Assembly: GCA_022566415.1 (NCBI GenBank)
Contig: JADFIY010000008.1
Location: forward strand, 1 to 33,188
Length of the DNA: 33,188 bases
Reading direction: 5' to 3'
Source: Acidobacteriota bacterium
GTDB lineage: Bacteria; Actinomycetota; Acidimicrobiia; Spongiisociales; UBA5794
The notes under the pieces: generated by a model
Database searches by the model: none
Told to the model about the DNA's origin: nothing
What the model saw: only the letters and a program-made list of their open reading frames with translations
Program-made: the position numbers and the translations under genes
In this document: positions 29,813 through 33,188 of the stretch, one piece after another
Numbering within the stretch: position 1 is the stretch's first letter
How the letters are laid out: each line of letters begins with the position of its first letter

Positions 29813-31756
29813 GTGGAGGGCAGCGGGCACGTGACCGCGGACATCGACGCTGGAGAGAGCGCAACCGGGTCGATGGATTCCGGTGAAGACGGCGCAGGTG
29901 GTCGCGTCGTCGGAGCCCACCTGACGCTGGCGATCCTGTTCTTCATCGTCGCCATCATCGGGGCGACCATCGCCGCCTACCAGCTCGCCGTTCCCGGGTC
30001 CCTCGACGGCATCGCCTTCCTGTCCTATGGCCGGCTCACCCCGATCGTGACCAGCCTGTTCCTGTACGGATGGTTGACCCTCGGCTTCCTCGCCGCCGTG
30101 CATCACGTACTCCCTCGCGTCGCCGGACGGCCGCTGGTCGCCACGATCACGGCGCACCTCTCGATGGCGCTCATCGCTATCGGCGTGGTGGTCGGCTCGA
30201 TCGGCATCGCCTTCGGCCAGAGCGAGGGCCGCCCCTACCTCGAGATGCCGCTCTACGCCGACGCCCTCATCATCGTCGGGTTGGCCCTCGCTGCGTTCGT
30301 GGCGACGAGGAACGTGGCGCCAAGCAGAGAACATATGGTTCCTGCTCAGTGGTACATGCTCGCTGCTACGTGGTGGGCGGTGCTCGCCGTCCTGATCGGC
30401 AACGTGCCAGGAGTCACCGGATTCGCCGGTGCCATGCAAACCGGATTTTTCCGGGCTGCCATAACAGGCTTCTGGTTTGCCGCAGCCGGAATCGGGCTCA
30501 TCTACTACCTCATTCCCCGCATCGTCGGCACCCCCGGCCCGATGCGGGCATCGTCGTTATCCGCCCTTGGGTTCTGGTCGCTCGCCGTGGTGTGGGCATC
30601 CACGGGTCCTGTCATGTTCATCTACGGCCCAGGGCCCGGCTGGTACGAGACCGTTGGCGTCGCCTTCTCGATTGGCCTGCTCGTTCCGGTGCTGATCATC
30701 GTGGCCGACTTCTTTGTTGCTATGCGCGGCCAGTGGCTCCACGTCACCGAGCGGGGGCTCCTCTCCTTCATCCTTCTCGGTGCTTTCCTCTTCGTGCTCA
30801 TCCCGGTACAGAACCTCACCCAAGCACTGCGCACGTCGAGTGCCGCCGTCCAATTCACCGAGTGGGTACCCGCCGCCGATACCCTCGCCTACGTTGGCGC
30901 TTTTTCGCTGTGGCTGTTCGCGCTCGCCTACGACATCAAGGGACCCGGTGCCGCCGGCACCGAGAGAGCAACCTGGCATCTGCGATTGTCGCTGGTCGGG
31001 CTGTTCATCATTCTTGCTGCGATGTGGATGGGCGGCGCCGTCACCGGATTCACCTGGGCGGCCGGGGCCAATTCGGGGGAGTTCACCTCGTTCGGTGACG
31101 GATGGGCGCAAGTCGACAACGCCCTTGCTCCGTATCTCAGCATCCGGGCTATCGGTACCGGTTTCTTTGCCTTTGCGCAGATCCTCCTCCTTTCCGTCGT
31201 CATCGGGCGCTCTAGGAAGGACGCCCCGCTTGCGGTGACCGAGGTCCCGCCGCTCGATCTGGATATCGCGGGCGAGCCCGGGTCGCCGTCGTGGATATCG
31301 TTGCGATTCGGTGTGGTGGCGCTGTTCTTCTTGGCCCTCGTGTTGACGGTGCTGCTCCCCTCCTTCGACCCCGAGGTGGATAACGGTACGGTCCTCGGCG
31401 ACCGTGATCGGGTGTACCCCGAGGGCTCTACGGTTGCCGCGGGGCGCGCCGTCTACATCCAGGAAGGGTGTTATTACTGCCACACCCAGGAGGTGCGGCC
31501 GATCATTACCGATGTCGGGCTGGGCCAGGTGAGCCGGGCCGGCGACTATGTCCACGAGACGCCGGCGCTCCCAGGTGTGGAGCGTCTCGGGCCCGATCTC
31601 ATGCACGTCGCCGGCCGCTACTCCAACGCCGGCGTGCTGAAGTCCCGGCTCATTGATCCTCGCGGATCGCGCTCGTGGTCGATCATGCCGTCGTACGAGC
31701 GGTTGTCCGACGAGGATCTTGATGCCCTGACCACTTATCTGATGTCGCTGAGGTAG
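29813..31756 (+). CDS. CcoN-CcoO fusion with a ligand-less CcoN half
   Basis: A 647-residue protein. The first ~485 residues align helix for helix with cbb3 oxidase subunit I (GRLTPIVTS, MQTGFFRAAITGFWF, IYYLIPR, WASTGPVMFIYGPGPGW, VQFTEWVPAAD), but every canonical His is gone. The low-spin heme position is V79. The CuB positions are A215, V267 and M268. The heme b3/b pair is A355 and T357. The last ~110 residues are CcoO-like with a c-heme site C553-YY-C-H557, then EVRPI, GPDL and VAGRYSN, and MPSYE as Met ligand. So it should carry one c heme but no oxygen-reducing centre. GTG start at 29813; a GTG at 29831 with GGAGGG is an alternative. The CcoP-like gene follows after 3 bases. Confidence 0.87.
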   Translation: MEGSGHVTADIDAGESATGSMDSGEDGAGGRVVGAHLTLAILFFIVAIIGATIAAYQLAVPGSLDGIAFLSYGRLTPIVTSLFLYGWLTLGFLAAVHHVLPRVAGRPLVATITAHLSMALIAIGVVVGSIGIAFGQSEGRPYLEMPLYADALIIVGLALAAFVATRNVAPSREHMVPAQWYMLAATWWAVLAVLIGNVPGVTGFAGAMQTGFFRAAITGFWFAAAGIGLIYYLIPRIVGTPGPMRASSLSALGFWSLAVVWASTGPVMFIYGPGPGWYETVGVAFSIGLLVPVLIIVADFFVAMRGQWLHVTERGLLSFILLGAFLFVLIPVQNLTQALRTSSAAVQFTEWVPAADTLAYVGAFSLWLFALAYDIKGPGAAGTERATWHLRLSLVGLFIILAAMWMGGAVTGFTWAAGANSGEFTSFGDGWAQVDNALAPYLSIRAIGTGFFAFAQILLLSVVIGRSRKDAPLAVTEVPPLDLDIAGEPGSPSWISLRFGVVALFFLALVLTVLLPSFDPEVDNGTVLGDRDRVYPEGSTVAAGRAVYIQEGCYYCHTQEVRPIITDVGLGQVSRAGDYVHETPALPGVERLGPDLMHVAGRYSNAGVLKSRLIDPRGSRSWSIMPSYERLSDEDLDALTTYLMSLR

Positions 31757-31759
31757 TCG

Positions 31760-32857
31760 ATGGCCGAATCATTCGACGAACTCGAATCCAGCATCGGCGT
31801 ACCCGCTGATCTCCTGCAACGCGCCGCCGCCGCCAGGGCAGAGGCAGACGGTAGGACGACGGAGGCGATCATCGCCGAGTGGTCGGGCGGAGAACCTCCT
31901 GTCGCGGCGCCTGCACCGGCCGCAGGCGGAGAGACCGAACCGACCGCGGATGCGGCCGGATTGCCGTCGGCCGAGTCGTTGATCGGCGAGGCGCTGGTGA
32001 CGGCGGCCGCCGAAGCCAAAGGGATCCCTGCGTCGTTGACGGAACGATCTGCCAGGGCGCGGGCTGAGGCAGACGGCGTTTCGGTGGAACAGGTCATGCG
32101 GGACTGGGTTGTGGAGGCCGGGTTGGCGACGGCCGAAGTTGCCGCAGCTGCGCCGGCTCCAACGACGCCGGAGCCGGCGGCGACCCCAGCTGTGGCTCCG
32201 GCATCGCCCGCCGCAGCAACCCCCGCAGTGGAAGAGCCCGCCGCGCCGGCTGTCGAAGTGCTGCCACCGACGGTGCCGGTCGATGAGGCAGCCGACGAGG
32301 AGGAAGTGGAGCAGCGCATCAGTCGATACCCAGCCTGGCTGGCGGCGGTGCTGGTTGTAATTCCGCTGCTGGCGGCGCTGTACGTCGTTGTGGTTCCGAA
32401 CCAGCCGATTTGCGGAAGCGCCGGTCAGCTCGCCGTCGATCCGGCAACTGGGCTCGCCGCCAACTGTGACGGGTCGGCGTTCGGCGAGCACGAGGCCAGC
32501 AACGTCCGGTTCGGCGCCGAGATCTTCGCGGCCTCCTGTGCCGTCTGTCACGGCGCCACGGGGGCCGGCGGGGCAGGCCCAGCGTTGGCCGGCGGCGCCG
32601 TGCTCGAGACCTTTCTCGAAGGTGCGTGCCAGTCGCACATCGAGTGGGTGACGCTGGGCTCTGCCGGCTGGCCCGATGCAACCTACGGGGCGCAGAACAA
32701 GCCGGTCGCCGGCGGAATGCCTTCGTTTGGGCGCCTCACCGAGACCGAGTTGGCCCAGGTGGTGCTGTACGAACGGGTTGCGCTCGGTGGCGAGGACGAG
32801 GAAGCTGCCGAAGAAGAATGCGGATTCGCCGAAGAGGGCGAAGCCGCCACAGGCTGA
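31760..32857 (+). CDS. CcoP-like membrane cytochrome c with repeated N-terminal helical motif
   Basis: A 365-residue protein. The N-terminal ~180 residues are Ala/Pro/Glu-rich and contain two copies of the helical motif also seen in subunit IV: VPADLLQRAAAARAEADGR (from residue 14) and IPASLTERSARARAEADG (from about residue 91). A single membrane helix (about 191-211) follows, then one cytochrome c domain with C260-AV-C-H264, and GGMPSFGRLTETELAQVVLY as the Met-ligand and C-terminal helix. An acidic tail ends the protein. It pairs with the ccoNO fusion, three bases upstream. The stop is followed at once by heptad tract H. Confidence 0.87.
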   Translation: MAESFDELESSIGVPADLLQRAAAARAEADGRTTEAIIAEWSGGEPPVAAPAPAAGGETEPTADAAGLPSAESLIGEALVTAAAEAKGIPASLTERSARARAEADGVSVEQVMRDWVVEAGLATAEVAAAAPAPTTPEPAATPAVAPASPAAATPAVEEPAAPAVEVLPPTVPVDEAADEEEVEQRISRYPAWLAAVLVVIPLLAALYVVVVPNQPICGSAGQLAVDPATGLAANCDGSAFGEHEASNVRFGAEIFAASCAVCHGATGAGGAGPALAGGAVLETFLEGACQSHIEWVTLGSAGWPDATYGAQNKPVAGGMPSFGRLTETELAQVVLYERVALGGEDEEAAEEECGFAEEGEAATG

Positions 32858-32858
32858 T

Positions 32859-33034
32859 CGCAAGTCGCAAGTCGCAAGTCGCAAGTCGCAAGTCGCAAGT
32901 CCCAAGTCGCAAGTCCCAAGTCGCAAGGGATCAGTGACCCAAGCCCGGTAACTGGGAACTGGAAACGAACTGGGTTTCCGGCCACCGGCCACTCGGAAGT
33001 GGGGACTGGGAACTGGCAACTCTGCACACCGAGA
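32859..33034. repeat. Heptad repeat tract H
   Basis: Starting two bases after the stop codon: CGCAAGT six times, CCCAAGT, CGCAAGT, CCCAAGT, CGCAAGG, unbroken (32859-32928). Further on come AACTGGG, AACTGGA (32950-32963), a CCGGCCA pair and GGACTGG/GAACTGG units, the same unit types as tracts B, C and F. Confidence 0.94.
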
Positions 33035-33068
33035 TACGGGTGCCCAGCCGGCATCTATTCTCGTCACT

Positions 33069-33188
33069 ATGAACCCGCAGGTCCTCGTCGTTGGAGGCGG
33101 TCCCTCAGGAGCGTCCTCCGCCTACTGGCTGGCCGACCGCGGCGTGGATGTCCTTCTCGTTGAGAAGAAAACCTATCCGCGCGAAAAG
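33069..33188 (+). CDS. Geranylgeranyl reductase-like flavoprotein, N-terminal fragment
   Basis: Forty codons up to the window edge. VLVVGGGPSGASSAYWLADR is the Rossmann FAD-binding GxGxxG/A motif, and VLLVEKKTYPREK is the ribose-binding acidic residue followed by the YPR[ED]K of geranylgeranyl reductases and related halogenases. In an actinobacterium this would reduce polyprenyl chains such as menaquinone, or act in another FAD-dependent reduction. Truncated by the window. Confidence 0.85.
   Translation, partial: MNPQVLVVGGGPSGASSAYWLADRGVDVLLVEKKTYPREK

Noticed and set aside
29813-31756. Ordinary cbb3 cytochrome oxidase
   Set aside because: None of the six His ligands of the heme b, heme b3 and CuB sites is present at the aligned positions.

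Overview
The window looks like chromosome of a high-GC actinobacterium, most likely a deep-branching environmental lineage of the Acidimicrobiia kind. The evidence is GTG-rich starts, very high third-position GC, a mycothiol glycosyltransferase (MshA), an RsiG-like anti-sigma protein, Rex, a B12-type ribonucleotide reductase start and an actinobacterial cytochrome bc layout. The first ~940 bases are the exception. They are clearly lower in GC, and their gene (the C-terminal half of an RseP-type site-2 protease) is joined in frame to the N-terminus of nrdJ. This is probably an assembly chimera at a contig end.

Layout. (1) 1-1600: the nrdJ/rseP chimera, with a well-preserved nrdJ control region (promoter, tandem NrdR boxes 32 bp apart, a perfect DnaA box). 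(2) 1.9-4.2 kb, minus: an exported protein, a small membrane protein and an MFS transporter. (3) 4.2-8.2 kb, plus: acyl-CoA synthetase, serine/threonine dehydratase-like enzyme, Clp1/Grc3-type P-loop kinase. (4) 8.8-14.6 kb, minus: MoaD-CdsA-like fusion, M23 peptidase, RsiG-like protein, asparaginase II, GNAT protein and mshA, several with overlapping start/stop codons. (5) 14.8-20.5 kb: tyrosine/homogentisate catabolism (hpd plus; hmgA, an unassigned gene and fahA minus) followed by HMG-CoA lyase. (6) 20.5-24 kb: a cupredoxin remnant, a ResA-like protein with an in-frame UGA at its first redox Cys position and a SECIS-like hairpin, a SAM hydrolase, a pair of palindromic repeats around a tiny membrane ORF, and rex. 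(7) 23.9-32.9 kb: two divergent respiratory units. The minus unit encodes a membrane protein, 2[4Fe-4S] ferredoxin, cytochrome b, subunit IV, Rieske, a two-CxxCH cytochrome c and a membrane protein. The plus unit encodes a CcoN-CcoO fusion and a CcoP-like cytochrome c. (8) 33.07 kb to the end: start of a geranylgeranyl-reductase-like flavoprotein.

The strongest unusual signals are these. The CcoN-like subunit has lost all six canonical heme/CuB histidines but stays fused to CcoO. A short helical motif occurs twice in subunit IV and twice in the CcoP-like protein, which suggests a docking device between the two units. An in-frame UGA with a downstream hairpin indicates a selenoprotein. An unassigned gene sits where maleylacetoacetate isomerase is missing. 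A MoaD domain is fused to a degenerate CdsA-like membrane domain. Nine intergenic tracts keep a strict 7-bp period while the unit sequence changes.

Everything was read by eye from sequence and translations. No searches or structure predictions were run, so family names rest on recognised motifs.
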